A DNA stretch of 64,000 nucleotides from positions 310,001 through 374,000 of the forward strand of contig RXIV01000002.1 of NCBI GenBank assembly GCA_003989085.1, given 5' to 3'. The translations under genes and the position numbers were made by a program. The notes below the pieces were generated by a model. It worked only from the letters and a program-made list of their open reading frames with translations, was not told where the DNA came from and made no database searches. The stretch comes from Candidatus Competibacteraceae bacterium. GTDB taxonomy: Bacteria > Pseudomonadota > Gammaproteobacteria > Competibacterales > Competibacteraceae. Below, in pieces: positions 7,639 to 16,899 of this stretch (position 1 is its first letter; every line of letters begins with the position of its first letter).

Positions 7639-8973
7639 ATGTCAGAGATGACCCCCCGGGAAATTGCCCAGGAACTGGACAAACACATCATTGGTCAGGA
7701 TGCCGCCAAACGCGCTGTGGCGATTGCGCTGCGTAACCGCTGGCGGCGGATGCGGGTCGATCCGGAGCTGCGTAACGAAATCACCCCCAAAAACATTCTG
7801 ATGATTGGCCCGACCGGGGTGGGCAAGACCGAAATCGCCCGGCGGTTGGCTAAACTCGCTAACGCGCCCTTTATCAAGGTTGAGGCCACCAAGTTTACCG
7901 AGGTCGGTTATGTGGGGCGCGATGTCGAGTCGATCATCCGCGATCTGGTGGACATGGCGGTCAAGCTGGTGCGTGAGGAGGACATGCAAAAAGTCCGGGA
8001 TCGGGCGGTAGATGCGGCCTATGAACGGGTGCTGGATACCCTGTTACCGCGCCCGCGCAGCGTTGGCTTTGCCAATGAACCACCGCAGCCGGATCATTCC
8101 AGCACCCGGCAGAAAATGCGCGAGCGCCTGCAAAATAGTGATCTCGACGACCGCGAGATCGAGATCGAATTGTCCGTCCGTCCGGTTGGGGTCGAGATCA
8201 TGGCCCCGCCTGGCATGGAAGAAATGACCAGCCAGTTACAAAATCTGTTCCAGAACCTGAATACAGGTCGTACCCGCACCCGCAAGCTCAAGGTCAAGGA
8301 CGCGCTCAAACTACTGGAAGAGGAAGAGGCGGCCAAGATGATCAATGAGGAAGAACTGAAGCTGCGGGCGTTGGCGGCGGTTGAGCAGAATGGCATTGTG
8401 TTCATCGACGAGATCGACAAGGTCGCCAAACGTGGCGAATATGGCGGCCCGGATGTCTCCCGCGAAGGTGTGCAGCGCGATCTGCTGCCGCTGGTGGAAG
8501 GCTGCACTGTCTCGACCAAATATGGCATGGTGCGCACCGACCATATCCTGTTCATTGCGTCGGGCGCCTTCCATCTGTCCAAGCCGTCGGACCTGATTCC
8601 CGAATTGCAGGGCCGCTTGCCGATTCGGGTTGAACTCAGTGCTCTGAGTACCGAGGACTTCGTGCGGATCCTGACTGAACCGGACGCCTCGCTGACCGAG
8701 CAATATGTGGCGTTGCTGAGTACTGAGGAAGTCAAACTGGAGTTTGCCTCGGATGGCGTGCGGCGGATCGCCGAGGTGGCCTGTCAGGTCAACGAACGCA
8801 CCGAGAACATCGGCGCTCGCCGACTGCATACGGTCATGGAACGCCTGCTGGAAACCCTCTCCTTTGAAGCGCCCGACCGTGCGGGCCAGGCGGCGGTCGT
8901 GGATTGCGCCTATGTTGACGCGCATCTGGGCGAGCTGATCAAGGACGAAGATTTGACCCGCTACATTCTGTGA
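7639..8973 (+). CDS. hslU: HslU ATPase of the HslUV protease
   Basis: The AAA+ unfoldase that feeds substrates to HslV. ATG at 7639 yields 444 residues starting [20 protein letters not shown], matching the family length of about 443. Walker A is GPTGVGKT at 57-64, Walker B is FIDEID near 257, the pore motif GYVG follows Walker A by about 30 residues, and the intermediate domain lies around 110-240. Long antisense frames across it are codon-bias shadows. It is followed after 11 bases by a DUF971 gene, as in other gammaproteobacteria. Confidence 0.96.
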   Translation: MSEMTPREIAQELDKHIIGQDAAKRAVAIALRNRWRRMRVDPELRNEITPKNILMIGPTGVGKTEIARRLAKLANAPFIKVEATKFTEVGYVGRDVESIIRDLVDMAVKLVREEDMQKVRDRAVDAAYERVLDTLLPRPRSVGFANEPPQPDHSSTRQKMRERLQNSDLDDREIEIELSVRPVGVEIMAPPGMEEMTSQLQNLFQNLNTGRTRTRKLKVKDALKLLEEEEAAKMINEEELKLRALAAVEQNGIVFIDEIDKVAKRGEYGGPDVSREGVQRDLLPLVEGCTVSTKYGMVRTDHILFIASGAFHLSKPSDLIPELQGRLPIRVELSALSTEDFVRILTEPDASLTEQYVALLSTEEVKLEFASDGVRRIAEVACQVNERTENIGARRLHTVMERLLETLSFEAPDRAGQAAVVDCAYVDAHLGELIKDEDLTRYIL

Positions 8974-8984
8974 GGATTGGCGTC

Positions 8985-9341
8985 ATGAGCATCCATCCGA
9001 CTGAAATCAAGTTGCACCAAGCCTCGCGGCTGCTGGAAATCGCCTTTGAAGACGGCATGCGGTTTGAGTTGTCCTGTGAATACCTGCGGGTGTTTTCGCC
9101 CTCCGCCGAGGTGCGCGGCCACAGCCCTCAAACCGCCACCCTGGTGACCGGTAAGGAGAACGTCAACATCACCGCGATTGATCCCATCGGCAATTATGCG
9201 GTGCGGCTGGTGTTCGACGACGGCCACGATAGCGGCCTGTATTCCTGGAATATCTTTTACGATCTGGGTGTGAACCAGGAGAGCCACTGGCAGGATTATC
9301 TGCGCCGGTTGGCTGAAGCCGGTCATCAGCGTCAAGCCTAA
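8985..9341 (+). CDS. DUF971 family protein
   Basis: A small protein of 118 residues from ATG 8985 with GAGG at 8972-8975 as ribosome site. It begins [19 protein letters not shown] and contains [15 protein letters not shown], the DUF971 signature, and ends with [13 protein letters not shown]971 is related to the N-terminal domain of gamma-butyrobetaine hydroxylase, but in this stand-alone form no reaction is established to my knowledge. It is regularly found between hslU and ubiE, which suggests a cytosolic housekeeping role. Confidence 0.88.
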   Translation: MSIHPTEIKLHQASRLLEIAFEDGMRFELSCEYLRVFSPSAEVRGHSPQTATLVTGKENVNITAIDPIGNYAVRLVFDDGHDSGLYSWNIFYDLGVNQESHWQDYLRRLAEAGHQRQA

Positions 9342-9372
9342 CTTCCACCTGCCAAAGCATCCCTGCCAAGCT

Positions 9373-10122
9373 ATGGAACCCTCCGAGAGCACTCATTTCG
9401 GCTACCAGACCGTGGCTGCCGCCGAGAAAGCCGGCAAGGTTGCCGGCGTGTTTGATTCGGTCGCCGACAAATACGATGTGATGAACGACCTGATGTCGCT
9501 GGGCATTCACCGGCTGTGGAAGCGGTTTGCGATTAGTCTCGCGCATCTCCGCCCTGGCGAACGGGTGCTGGACCTGGCGGGTGGCACCGGCGACTTGACC
9601 AGCCGGATGCTGCCATTGGTCGGGGCGGGTGGGCTGGTGGTGCTGTCTGATATCAACGCCAGCATGTTGAGCGAGGGGCGCAAGCGATTGCTGGACGATG
9701 GCGCATTCGGCACGGTGGCTTACGCACAAGTGGACGCTGAACAACTACCGTTTCCCGATAATACCTTCGACTGCATCACGATCGGCTTCGGGTTGCGGAA
9801 TGTGACCGACCAGCCGCGGGCGTTGGCGGCGATGCTCCGGGCGCTCAAGCCCGGCGGGCGGGCAATCATTCTCGAATTTTCCCAGCCACTCGCGCCGGGG
9901 TTAAAGCCGGTTTATGACCTGTACTCCTTCAAGGTCTTGCCATTGCTGGGTAAGCTGGTGGTCAATGACGCTGACAGTTATCGTTATTTGGCGGAGTCGA
10001 TTCGGATGCATCCTGATCAGGAAACCCTGTTGCAAATGATGCAGGATGCCGGATTCGAGCGCTGCCAATATTTCAATCTGGCGAGTGGTATTGTCGCCGT
10101 CCATCGCGGCTACAAATTTTGA
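9373..10122 (+). CDS. ubiE: Ubiquinone/menaquinone C-methyltransferase UbiE
   Basis: A class I SAM-dependent methyltransferase of 249 residues that C-methylates the ubiquinone ring precursor (or demethylmenaquinone). Seen: [26 protein letters not shown] at the N-terminus, SAM motif [11 protein letters not shown] near residue 64, and FGLRNVTD near 137. It heads a tight ubiE-ubiJ-ubiB set; its TGA overlaps the ubiJ ATG by one base. Confidence 0.96.
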   Translation: MEPSESTHFGYQTVAAAEKAGKVAGVFDSVADKYDVMNDLMSLGIHRLWKRFAISLAHLRPGERVLDLAGGTGDLTSRMLPLVGAGGLVVLSDINASMLSEGRKRLLDDGAFGTVAYAQVDAEQLPFPDNTFDCITIGFGLRNVTDQPRALAAMLRALKPGGRAIILEFSQPLAPGLKPVYDLYSFKVLPLLGKLVVNDADSYRYLAESIRMHPDQETLLQMMQDAGFERCQYFNLASGIVAVHRGYKF

Positions 10123-10745
10123 TGGCCACCCTGTTTTCATCCGCGCTGATTGCCACCGGTCTTGAAACCGCATTGAATCAGCTATTGCAACTCGATCCGG
10201 ATGTGCCGCCGCGTCTGGCGGAATTAGCCGATGAGATCATCGCTATTGACCTGGAAGGATTGGGCCTGAGTGTTTATTTGCAAGCGGTCGCCAGTGGCGT
10301 CCGGGTGCTGATCGGATATGACGGTGAACCCACGGTGCGAATTAGCGGGACGCCGCTGGCATTAGCCCGACACTGGCGCGGTGACAAAAGCGCCGGTAAT
10401 TCCCTGACGATTAGCGGCGACGCTACGGTCGCCCGACAATTCCAGACCCTCCTGTCCCAACTGGATATTGACTGGGAAGAACTGCTTTCCCGAGTGGTTG
10501 GCGATATCGCCGCTTATCAACTGGGCCGGTTCTGGCGCGGATTCCGCGCTTGGAGTCGGCAGAGCGTGGATGTTTTGCTGCGCGACAGCAGTGAGTATCT
10601 GCAATATGAATTGCGGGCCTTGCCGCCACGCTCGGCAGTGGAGCAGTTTTTGAGCGCCGTCGATACCTTGCATGAGGACGCTGACCGGCTGGCCGCACGT
10701 ATTGTCCGTCTGCGCCGACTAGCCCCGTCGGGCGATTCTGTCTAA
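10122..10745 (+). CDS. ubiJ: Ubiquinone biosynthesis accessory factor UbiJ (SCP2 domain)
   Basis: A lipid-binding scaffold of the aerobic ubiquinone complex. ATG at 10122 overlaps the ubiE stop and gives 207 residues, near the 201 of E. coli. An SCP2-like sterol-carrier fold covers about 15-110, and the C-terminal half (130-200) looks helical and coiled-coil-like with alternating acidic and basic residues. Sequence conservation is low, so the identification leans on its position between ubiE and ubiB. Confidence 0.9.
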   Translation: MATLFSSALIATGLETALNQLLQLDPDVPPRLAELADEIIAIDLEGLGLSVYLQAVASGVRVLIGYDGEPTVRISGTPLALARHWRGDKSAGNSLTISGDATVARQFQTLLSQLDIDWEELLSRVVGDIAAYQLGRFWRGFRAWSRQSVDVLLRDSSEYLQYELRALPPRSAVEQFLSAVDTLHEDADRLAARIVRLRRLAPSGDSV

Positions 10746-10758
10746 GCCGCCACCGCGC

Positions 10759-12435
10759 ATGTTCGGTCCTGCTCAACTACTGCGTCTACTCCATATCAAT
10801 CGGGTGTTGGTGCGGCATGGTCTGGACGAGATCGTCTTTGCCACCCACCTGTTCCGACCCGTCGGCTTTCTCCGCCATCTGTTGCCGTGGAACTGGGTTC
10901 CCCGTCATCAACTGCATCTGCCGCCCGGTGCTCGTATCCGGCTGGCCCTGGAAGATTTGGGGCCGATTTTCGTCAAGTTCGGTCAGATGTTGTCCACTCG
11001 CCGCGATCTGCTGCCCGATGACATCGCCCTGGAACTCGCCAAGCTGCAAGACCAGGTGCCGCCGTTCCCCGGCGGGCAGGCGCGGGTGATTGTCGAGAAG
11101 GCTTACGGGCAGCCAGTGGAAACCCTGTTTACCGAGTTCAGTCCACAGCCGTTGGCTTCCGCTTCGATTGCCCAGGTGCATACCGCCCGGTTGCTGAATG
11201 GGCGGGAAGTGGTGGTCAAGGTGCTGCGGCCTGGCGTTGATAAAATTATTCGCCGCGATGTGCAATTGCTGTACATCATTGCCGGGTTGGCCCAGCGCTA
11301 CTGGAAGGAAGGTCGCCGGTTGCGGCCATTGGAAGTGGTCGCAGAATACGAAAAAACCATCTTTGATGAGTTGGATTTAGTCCGGGAAGCCGCCAATGCC
11401 AGTCAATTACGGCATAACTTCCGGGATTCGCCAATTCTTTATGTGCCGGAAGTGTTTTGGCCGGAAACCCGGCGCAATGTGCTGGTGATGGAGCGGATTC
11501 GCGGTATTCCGGTTGGCGACATTGCCGAGTTGCGCCGGCGTGGCGTTGACCTGAAAAAACTGTCGGAGCGTGGCGTGGAAGTATTTTTCACCCAGGTTTT
11601 CCGCGACAGTTTTTTTCACGCTGATATGCACCCTGGCAATATCTTCGTCAATGCCGATAATCCCGCTGACCCCCGTTATATTGCTGTGGACTTCGGAATT
11701 ATTGGTACCTTGAATCCCACCGATCAGCATTACCTGGCGGAGAACTTTCTGGCGTTTTTCCACCGTGATTACCGGCGAGTCGCAGAACTGCATATCGAAT
11801 CCGGCTGGGTGCCGGCGGAAACACGGGTGGATGAGTTTGAATCGGCAATTCGCACGGTATCGGAACCGATATTCGACCGTCCGCTCAAGGACATTTCCTT
11901 TGGCGGTTTTCTGCTGACCCTGTTTCAGACCGCCCGCCGCTTTAATATGGAAGTGCAACCGCAACTGGTATTGCTGCAAAAAACCCTGCTGAATATCGAG
12001 GGACTGGGCCGGCAACTGGATCCGGAACTGGATTTATGGAAAACCGCCAAGCCGTTTCTGGAAAGCTGGATGCGCGACCGGGTGGGGCCGCGTTCAGTAT
12101 TTAATCGCATCAAGCATTACATTCCGCGCTGGATGGATCAGACCCCGGATTTGCCCAATCTGATTTACGGCCTGCTCCGCAAGGTGAATGGCGGCGAACT
12201 CACGGTGCAATTACAAAAGCAGGAAATGGCGCAGTTGCGACGGGAGATGCGGCGGGCCAATCGGCGCACGTTTCACGCCGCAGTGGGCGCAGCGCTGGTG
12301 ATCAGCGCTGCGGTGCTGCTGGGCCTTGATGCTCAGCACCCCGTCAGCGTTCTGAATGCGCCGCTGCTAATCTGGCTACTGGGCGGGATGGGTATCGGCT
12401 TGCTCATCAGCGCCTGGCCAGGGGACACCGGATAA
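10759..12435 (+). CDS. ubiB: Ubiquinone biosynthesis protein kinase-like UbiB
   Basis: An ABC1/ADCK/UbiB atypical kinase of 558 residues that supports ubiquinone synthesis, probably by ATP-driven handling of lipid precursors at the membrane. [14 protein letters not shown] (about residue 74) is the family KxGQ signature. Further on are [19 protein letters not shown] (catalytic loop, near 290) and VDFG, with two C-terminal membrane helices at about 505-553. It follows ubiJ by 13 bases. A strong hairpin terminator lies 30 bases after the stop. Confidence 0.95.
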   Translation: MFGPAQLLRLLHINRVLVRHGLDEIVFATHLFRPVGFLRHLLPWNWVPRHQLHLPPGARIRLALEDLGPIFVKFGQMLSTRRDLLPDDIALELAKLQDQVPPFPGGQARVIVEKAYGQPVETLFTEFSPQPLASASIAQVHTARLLNGREVVVKVLRPGVDKIIRRDVQLLYIIAGLAQRYWKEGRRLRPLEVVAEYEKTIFDELDLVREAANASQLRHNFRDSPILYVPEVFWPETRRNVLVMERIRGIPVGDIAELRRRGVDLKKLSERGVEVFFTQVFRDSFFHADMHPGNIFVNADNPADPRYIAVDFGIIGTLNPTDQHYLAENFLAFFHRDYRRVAELHIESGWVPAETRVDEFESAIRTVSEPIFDRPLKDISFGGFLLTLFQTARRFNMEVQPQLVLLQKTLLNIEGLGRQLDPELDLWKTAKPFLESWMRDRVGPRSVFNRIKHYIPRWMDQTPDLPNLIYGLLRKVNGGELTVQLQKQEMAQLRREMRRANRRTFHAAVGAALVISAAVLLGLDAQHPVSVLNAPLLIWLLGGMGIGLLISAWPGDTG

Positions 12436-12464
12436 AAGAGGTTCTTCACGGAAAACATGGAAAG

Positions 12465-12496
12465 CAGGAAAAACTCTATGTTTTCCTGTTTTTTTT
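12465..12496 (+). terminator. Rho-independent terminator after ubiB
   Basis: CAGGAAAA (12465-12472) pairs with TTTTCCTG (12481-12488) around an eight-base loop, followed by eight T. It overlaps the last codons of the convergent phosphatase gene. Confidence 0.85.
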
Positions 12497-12994
12497 CATG
12501 TCGTTCGCAGAAGAAAGCTGATAACGCTGGCGGAGCTGAATCAACAGACCCTGCGCCGCCGCCTCAATCAGATCCATCACCCGCTCGAATCCGTCCGACC
12601 CGCCGTAATATGGATCAGGCACTTCCCGCGTTGGCTGATCCGGCGCGAAGTCCAGAAACAACTGGATGCGCTGCTGCAATGCTGCATCCCGGCACACTGC
12701 CTGCAAATTGGCAAAGTTTTCCCGATCCATCGCCAGTACATGATCAAAATCGGCAAAGTCAGCAACTGTGACCGACCGGGCGCGGATGCCGCTCAAATCG
12801 ACGCCCCGGCGCAACGCGGTCGTCTGGCCGCGATGATCTGGCGGCGAGTTGAGGTGATAATAGGCATGGGTGCCAGCAGAATCGACGTACACTTGGTCGG
12901 TCAAACCGGCCTCTTCCAGCAAACGCCGGAAGACCCCTTCCGCCATCGGCGACCGGCAAATGTTGCCCATGCACACCATTAGAACTTTGACCAT
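12476..12994 (-). CDS. Low-molecular-weight protein-tyrosine-phosphatase
   Basis: Hydrolyses phosphotyrosine or related phosphoesters through a cysteine intermediate. The start at 12994 gives 172 residues beginning MVKVLMVCMGNICRSPMAEG, with active-site Cys8 and Arg14 in the CX5R(S) loop near the N-terminus, as in all LMW-PTPs. The general acid is in DPYYGG near 130. The frame is open to 13057, but those extra codons overlap the divergent 89-residue gene. It closes the exbB-exbD-lpxK-Trm112-kdsB cluster as in Pseudomonas. The last codons lie inside the ubiB terminator. Confidence 0.92.
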   Translation of the reverse strand: MVKVLMVCMGNICRSPMAEGVFRRLLEEAGLTDQVYVDSAGTHAYYHLNSPPDHRGQTTALRRGVDLSGIRARSVTVADFADFDHVLAMDRENFANLQAVCRDAALQQRIQLFLDFAPDQPTREVPDPYYGGSDGFERVMDLIEAAAQGLLIQLRQRYQLSSANDMKKNRKT

Positions 12995-13024
12995 TGTTTT
13001 TGCCTCGTTGACGACTTCGCCACC

Positions 13025-13294
13025 ATGCCCAATATCGATCCCGATAAACTGAAACAACTGCTAGGTCAAACCTTTAACTATCGAGAGCTTGACTGCCAGG
13101 TCATCGAAATTCTGACCGACCCGCCGGCGTTGGTCCTGCAAGGCCGCCAAGAACGCAAGATCATCCAGCCCAACCAGTACGGCGATGCGGGCGATCGCAT
13201 GATCGAAACCTTTACCGTTGCCTTGCTCAACCCGCGCCGCGATGGTTTCAATCCCGATCTGCCGGGCTTGTCCGGGTTGGATTTACTGGACTGA
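13025..13294 (+). CDS. Conserved small hypothetical protein (89 residues)
   Basis: A plus-strand frame lies between two minus-strand genes, starting 30 bases from the divergent phosphatase start and overlapping the end of kdsB by 12 bases. The product is acidic and balanced, with [27 protein letters not shown] and [13 protein letters not shown]. It suggests a small beta-barrel-like domain that replaces a text-book regulatory name only by resemblance. I recall similar small unnamed proteins in Chromatiales but cannot name the family. No signal peptide or membrane helix. Function unknown. Confidence 0.65.
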   Translation: MPNIDPDKLKQLLGQTFNYRELDCQVIEILTDPPALVLQGRQERKIIQPNQYGDAGDRMIETFTVALLNPRRDGFNPDLPGLSGLDLLD

Positions 13295-14077
13295 TTGCGC
13301 CAGCATTGCCGCGACTCGCGCCAGATCGGCCTCAGTGTCCACCCCTGGCGGCGGCGCTTCGGCAGCCTCGGCGACTTGAATACGGACGCCTTGCCACAAG
13401 GCGCGCAACTGCTCCAGGGATTCTGCCTGTTCCGCCGGCGCTGGCGGCCACTGTGGGTAGCAGCGCAACACGGCCACCCGATAAGCGTAAATCCCGATAT
13501 GACGCAACCAGGCGGTATCGGCAGGCAGTTCCGCCGGGGCTGCTCCACCCGTCCCGAACGCCCCGCGATGCCAAGGGATTGGGGCGCGGCTGAAATACAG
13601 CGCATAGCCTGCCGCATCCCGCACCACCTTGACCACGTTGGGATCAAAGGCCTCAGCCGGATCATGAATACGGGTGCAGGCGGTAGCGATCCCGGCGTCA
13701 GGATGCGCCGCCAGCGCTGCTGCGACTTGCTGCACCAGCGCCGGCGGCAGGCGCGGCTCATCACCCTGCACATTGACCACAATGGCCTCATCCGGCCAAC
13801 CCAGCCGATCCGCGACTTCCGCCAGCCGGTCGGTGCCGGAGAGATGATCGGGCGAAGTCATGCACACCGTTGCCCCGAAATGTTCGGCGACCGCCTGAAT
13901 CCGGGGATCATCGGTGGCAATGACGACCTCTAGCGCCCCACTGTCCAGCGCCTGCCGGTAGACATGTTCAATCAGCGGTCGCCCGGCTAACAGCCGTAAC
14001 GGTTTACCCGGCAACCGGGTGGAGGCGTAACGGGCCGGAATGGCGACCCGGAATAGGAGTGGCTCCGCCTCACTCAC
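13283..14077 (-). CDS. kdsB: 3-deoxy-manno-octulosonate cytidylyltransferase KdsB
   Basis: Activates Kdo as CMP-Kdo for lipid A-Kdo assembly. The 264-residue product has [15 protein letters not shown] (residues 13-27), the nucleotide-binding signature, followed by [27 protein letters not shown] (catalytic acid region) and [10 protein letters not shown] with HIGIYAYR. The start overlaps the Trm112-like gene by eight bases, so they are coupled. Close neighbours lpxK and exbBD point to an envelope operon. Confidence 0.95.
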   Translation of the reverse strand: MSEAEPLLFRVAIPARYASTRLPGKPLRLLAGRPLIEHVYRQALDSGALEVVIATDDPRIQAVAEHFGATVCMTSPDHLSGTDRLAEVADRLGWPDEAIVVNVQGDEPRLPPALVQQVAAALAAHPDAGIATACTRIHDPAEAFDPNVVKVVRDAAGYALYFSRAPIPWHRGAFGTGGAAPAELPADTAWLRHIGIYAYRVAVLRCYPQWPPAPAEQAESLEQLRALWQGVRIQVAEAAEAPPPGVDTEADLARVAAMLAQSVQ

Positions 14078-14261
14078 CGGGATCGATCTCAGTATCGTTC
14101 AAGCGCCGCGCTTCAGCCTCCAGCATCACCGGAATGCCGTCGCGGATCGGATAGGCCAGCCGGCTTTCCTTGCAGATCAGCTCCTGCCGCGCCGGGTCGT
14201 AAACCAGTGGGGCCTTGCTGACCGGGCACACCAGAATTTCCAGCAGTTTCTTGTCCATCAT
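14070..14261 (-). CDS. Trm112/UPF0434 (YcaR-like) small protein
   Basis: A 63-residue zinc-ribbon-like protein beginning [19 protein letters not shown]; the second Met (14258) is an equally good start. [21 protein letters not shown] is the family core. In most relatives the first knuckle is CPVC or CPIC; here it is CPVS, so one cysteine is lost and metal binding is doubtful. The family is related to the Trm112 methyltransferase activator. It is entirely overlapped by the open 3' part of lpxK in another frame. Confidence 0.85.
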   Translation of the reverse strand: MMDKKLLEILVCPVSKAPLVYDPARQELICKESRLAYPIRDGIPVMLEAEARRLNDTEIDPGE

Positions 14262-15327
14262 GATTAACCTCGGGTAATGGCTCGGTGGTGGATTTGGAAA
14301 GAGGACTGCGCCGCCGCGCCGCAGTTTTGGGCTGGATGCCTTTGGCCAAGGCAATCACGGCCAGCCGTTTGAGCAAGTTCTCCTCAAATCCCGGATCGAG
14401 TTGGGCGGTGACTGGCACATACCAGCAATTTTCCAGCGCGAATCGCCGGCATTTGATCGCATCTTTCTCGGTCATCAGCACCGGCCAATCCTGAGGGAAC
14501 CGCAAATCTTCGGCGCGAAATAGGTGATGATCGGGAAAGGGATGTTCGATCAGTCGCAGCTGGGTATGGCGCAGGTGATCAAAAAACCGCCCCGGATCGC
14601 CGATCCCGGCCACCGCGTGAACTGTGGTGTAGCGGAATCCGGCCAGCGCGGCGCTGACCTGGGGATCGTTCAGGTCAATCGCAATCCTGCCGTGCAACGC
14701 CATGAGATATTCGCCGTTCCGGGCTGCGCCGTTGCCCACCACGAAGTCAACTTCACGCAACCGGGAGGGCGGTTCACGCAGCGGCCCAGCCGGCAGGCAA
14801 GCGCCATTGCCCAGGCGGCGTATCCCATCCACCACCGCAATTTCCAAGTCGCGTTGCAGTCGGTAATGTTGTAAACCGTCGTCGCTGAGGATGATGTTGC
14901 ATTCACCCGTGGCGAGCAGCGCCTGCGCCGCCGCCACCCGGTCAGGGTCAACCACCACCGGACAGCGGCAGCGCTGGGCCAGCAACACCGGTTCATCGCC
15001 GACCAAACGGGGATTGCTGGCGGCGGTGACCCGCTGCGGCCACTCATCGGCCTGCCCGCCGTAACCTCGGCTGACCACGCCGGGTTGATAACCCGCCTCG
15101 CGCAGCAGTTCGACCAGCCGCACCGTCAACGGGGTTTTACCCGCGCCGCCGACGCTGATGTTGCCGACTACGATCACCGGGACGCCTAGCGCCGTGCTGC
15201 TCAGTAATCCGTGTCGGTAGAGCCAGCGTCGGGCTTGTACAGCGACGCAAAACAAGGTACTGAGCGGCCACAACAGCACCGCGATCAGATTCAGCGAATA
15301 GCCGTAGCGATTCAGCCAGTTCTGCAT
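14113..15327 (-). CDS. lpxK: Tetraacyldisaccharide 4'-kinase LpxK
   Basis: Phosphorylates the lipid A disaccharide at the inner membrane. An N-terminal membrane helix (about 10-35) is followed by [17 protein letters not shown] with the Walker A loop, [21 protein letters not shown] and [10 protein letters not shown]. Family members have about 330-345 residues; this frame runs to 404. The last ~50 codons lie inside the Trm112 gene in a different frame and look like an out-of-frame reading. The normal stop near 14260-14290 therefore seems lost, or a frameshift hides it. Core identity is certain, the C-terminal end is not. Confidence 0.9.
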   Translation of the reverse strand: MQNWLNRYGYSLNLIAVLLWPLSTLFCVAVQARRWLYRHGLLSSTALGVPVIVVGNISVGGAGKTPLTVRLVELLREAGYQPGVVSRGYGGQADEWPQRVTAASNPRLVGDEPVLLAQRCRCPVVVDPDRVAAAQALLATGECNIILSDDGLQHYRLQRDLEIAVVDGIRRLGNGACLPAGPLREPPSRLREVDFVVGNGAARNGEYLMALHGRIAIDLNDPQVSAALAGFRYTTVHAVAGIGDPGRFFDHLRHTQLRLIEHPFPDHHLFRAEDLRFPQDWPVLMTEKDAIKCRRFALENCWYVPVTAQLDPGFEENLLKRLAVIALAKGIQPKTAARRRSPLSKSTTEPLPEVNHDGQETAGNSGVPGQQGPTGLRPGAAGADLQGKPAGLSDPRRHSGDAGG

Positions 15328-15330
15328 GAT

Positions 15331-15753
15331 TCAGGGTTCCGGTGTTGCGGCGTTGACCGTGGCAATGCTCAATTGCCGGATGCCTAGTTGACCGGCGACA
15401 TCGAGTGCGGTCGCGACCGCCTGATGCGGCGTTCGGCCATCAGCGCTGATAATCAGCGGCAAGACCCGCCCGCCCGTCGCGGCCTGCAGGGCTGCTTTCA
15501 GCGTCGCCGGATCGTGGCTTTCCAGCGTTTGACCGTTGACGGCATAGCGCCCGTCAGGGGCAATGCTCACTTCCAGTTGGGCGATGGCGTTGGGCATTGG
15601 TTGGCCGGAGGCTTCTGGCAGGCGGATATCCAGTTGCGCTTCATGGCGCAGACTGGTGGCGATCATGAAAAAGATCAGCAGCACCAGCACCACATCGATC
15701 ATCGGCACCAGACTCAGTTCCGGCTCTTCACGGCGGCGGGGACGCAGATTCAT
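15331..15753 (-). CDS. exbD: Biopolymer transport protein ExbD/TolR
   Basis: A 140-residue inner membrane protein with one N-terminal helix containing the proton-path aspartate in LVPMIDVVLVLLIFFM, then a periplasmic domain. It works with ExbB to couple proton flow to outer membrane processes. The start overlaps the exbB stop by four bases, and lpxK follows after three bases. This exbB-exbD pair next to lpxK is the common lipid-A-linked copy rather than the TonB-linked copy, by gene order. Confidence 0.92.
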   Translation of the reverse strand: MNLRPRRREEPELSLVPMIDVVLVLLIFFMIATSLRHEAQLDIRLPEASGQPMPNAIAQLEVSIAPDGRYAVNGQTLESHDPATLKAALQAATGGRVLPLIISADGRTPHQAVATALDVAGQLGIRQLSIATVNAATPEP

Positions 15754-16376
15754 GGTGGCGGCTCCTGGTTGGGCGGCCTGGCGTCGAGCAGATCGATCAG
15801 CTCCAGAGTTTCCTGTTCCATCCGCACCACCAGTTCGTCAACCCGTGAATGGAAGTAGCGGTAGAACAGCAGGCTGGGAATGGCGACACTCAGGCCGGCG
15901 GCGGTCGTCACCAGCGCCTCGGCGATGCCGACTGACAGTAGGCTGAAATTACTGTTGCCCTGTACCGAGACGATCTGGAAAATTTTGATCATGCCGGCCA
16001 CCGTGCCGAGCAGCCCGAGTAATGGGCTGATCGCGGCGATGGTGCCTAAAGTGTTCAGGAAGCGCTCCAGTTGGTGAACTACATGGCGACCGGCATCCTC
16101 GACCCGCTCACGGAGAATGGCCCGGCCCCGGCTGCGGTTAGCCAATCCCGCTGCAACGATCCGGCCCAGTGGCGAATGCAGCGGCAGCGCTTCAGCTTCA
16201 GCCAACTGGACGGTGCCCTGTTCGGTCCAGCGGCGCAGCATCGCCACCAGTTGGCCCGGTAGTACCCGCGCTCGCCGCAGCGCCAGCAGCCGCTCAAAGA
16301 TGATAGTGGCCGCCGCCAGTGAACAGGCGACAATCGGCAGCATCAGCCAGCCGCCGGCCTTGATAAACTCAAACAT
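15750..16376 (-). CDS. exbB: MotA/TolQ/ExbB proton channel family protein
   Basis: A 208-residue inner membrane protein with three helices at about 10-30, 110-135 and 150-175, the last two flanked by GTIAAISPLLGLLGTVAGMIKIF and AEALVTTAAGLSVAIP, the ExbB/TolQ signatures. It forms the stator-like proton channel with the following ExbD. First gene of the minus-strand set exbB-exbD-lpxK-Trm112-kdsB. Confidence 0.93.
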   Translation of the reverse strand: MFEFIKAGGWLMLPIVACSLAAATIIFERLLALRRARVLPGQLVAMLRRWTEQGTVQLAEAEALPLHSPLGRIVAAGLANRSRGRAILRERVEDAGRHVVHQLERFLNTLGTIAAISPLLGLLGTVAGMIKIFQIVSVQGNSNFSLLSVGIAEALVTTAAGLSVAIPSLLFYRYFHSRVDELVVRMEQETLELIDLLDARPPNQEPPP

Positions 16377-16899
16377 GCCGTTGCCTCCCCAATCCGCTTT
16401 GAGCCACTGCGCCTCCGTTACTCGCCGTAACCGGGCCAGGATGATACTGGATTTGCCGCCTTAGCCGCAGTCTGGGAGACAGCAGACCGGCCAGAAAGTC
16501 TTAACGCAAGCGTAAGTCATCCGCCGGTCTGATGATGCTTGACCGGAAATAGCGCCCTGGGTTAATTTGCGAATTATGAAACGCTCACAATCCATCGAAC
16601 GGTTTGAACTGCGACTGAGTGGCCCGGCCTCCTGAGAGGAGCCGCCGGGGTTGGTTGTCGCCATTCATCATCCAGACCGTTTCAAGGATTGCCCCCATGC
16701 CTGACCCCTGCCGATTTTGTTGTCCCCGCATTTTCCCCGATGCTGACTGGCCGGTTTTCACACGCGCGTTCTCTACTGCAGTGCTGCGACTGCGTTGCAG
16801 TCGTCGGGCTTAGCGGCCGCCCGGCGGCTGGCAATCCCGCCGCGCCTGTATCTGAATGACCCCTCAATTATTCTGAATGATCTGTAAGAGGATTTTCCC
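16377..16899. other. Long intergenic region / leuA leader
   Basis: This 523-base gap separates the divergent exbB and leuA. A 38-codon frame at 16697-16813 (ATG preceded by AAGGA) begins MPDPCRFCCPRIF. A hairpin CGACTGC-GTT-GCAGTCG lies at its 3' end (about 16788-16804), and another, GGCCTCCT-GAG-AGGAG, lies near 16625. The short frame is not leucine-rich, so classical leucine attenuation is not evident. A second short frame starts near 16576. Both are unproven. Confidence 0.4.

Noticed and set aside
8094..8925. Long antisense frames over hslU
   Set aside because: Ser/Arg-rich or Gln/His-rich composition typical of shadows of high-GC genes; no motifs.
15388..15946. Antisense frames over exbD and exbB
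   Set aside because: Composition mirrors the real genes, which carry clear family motifs.
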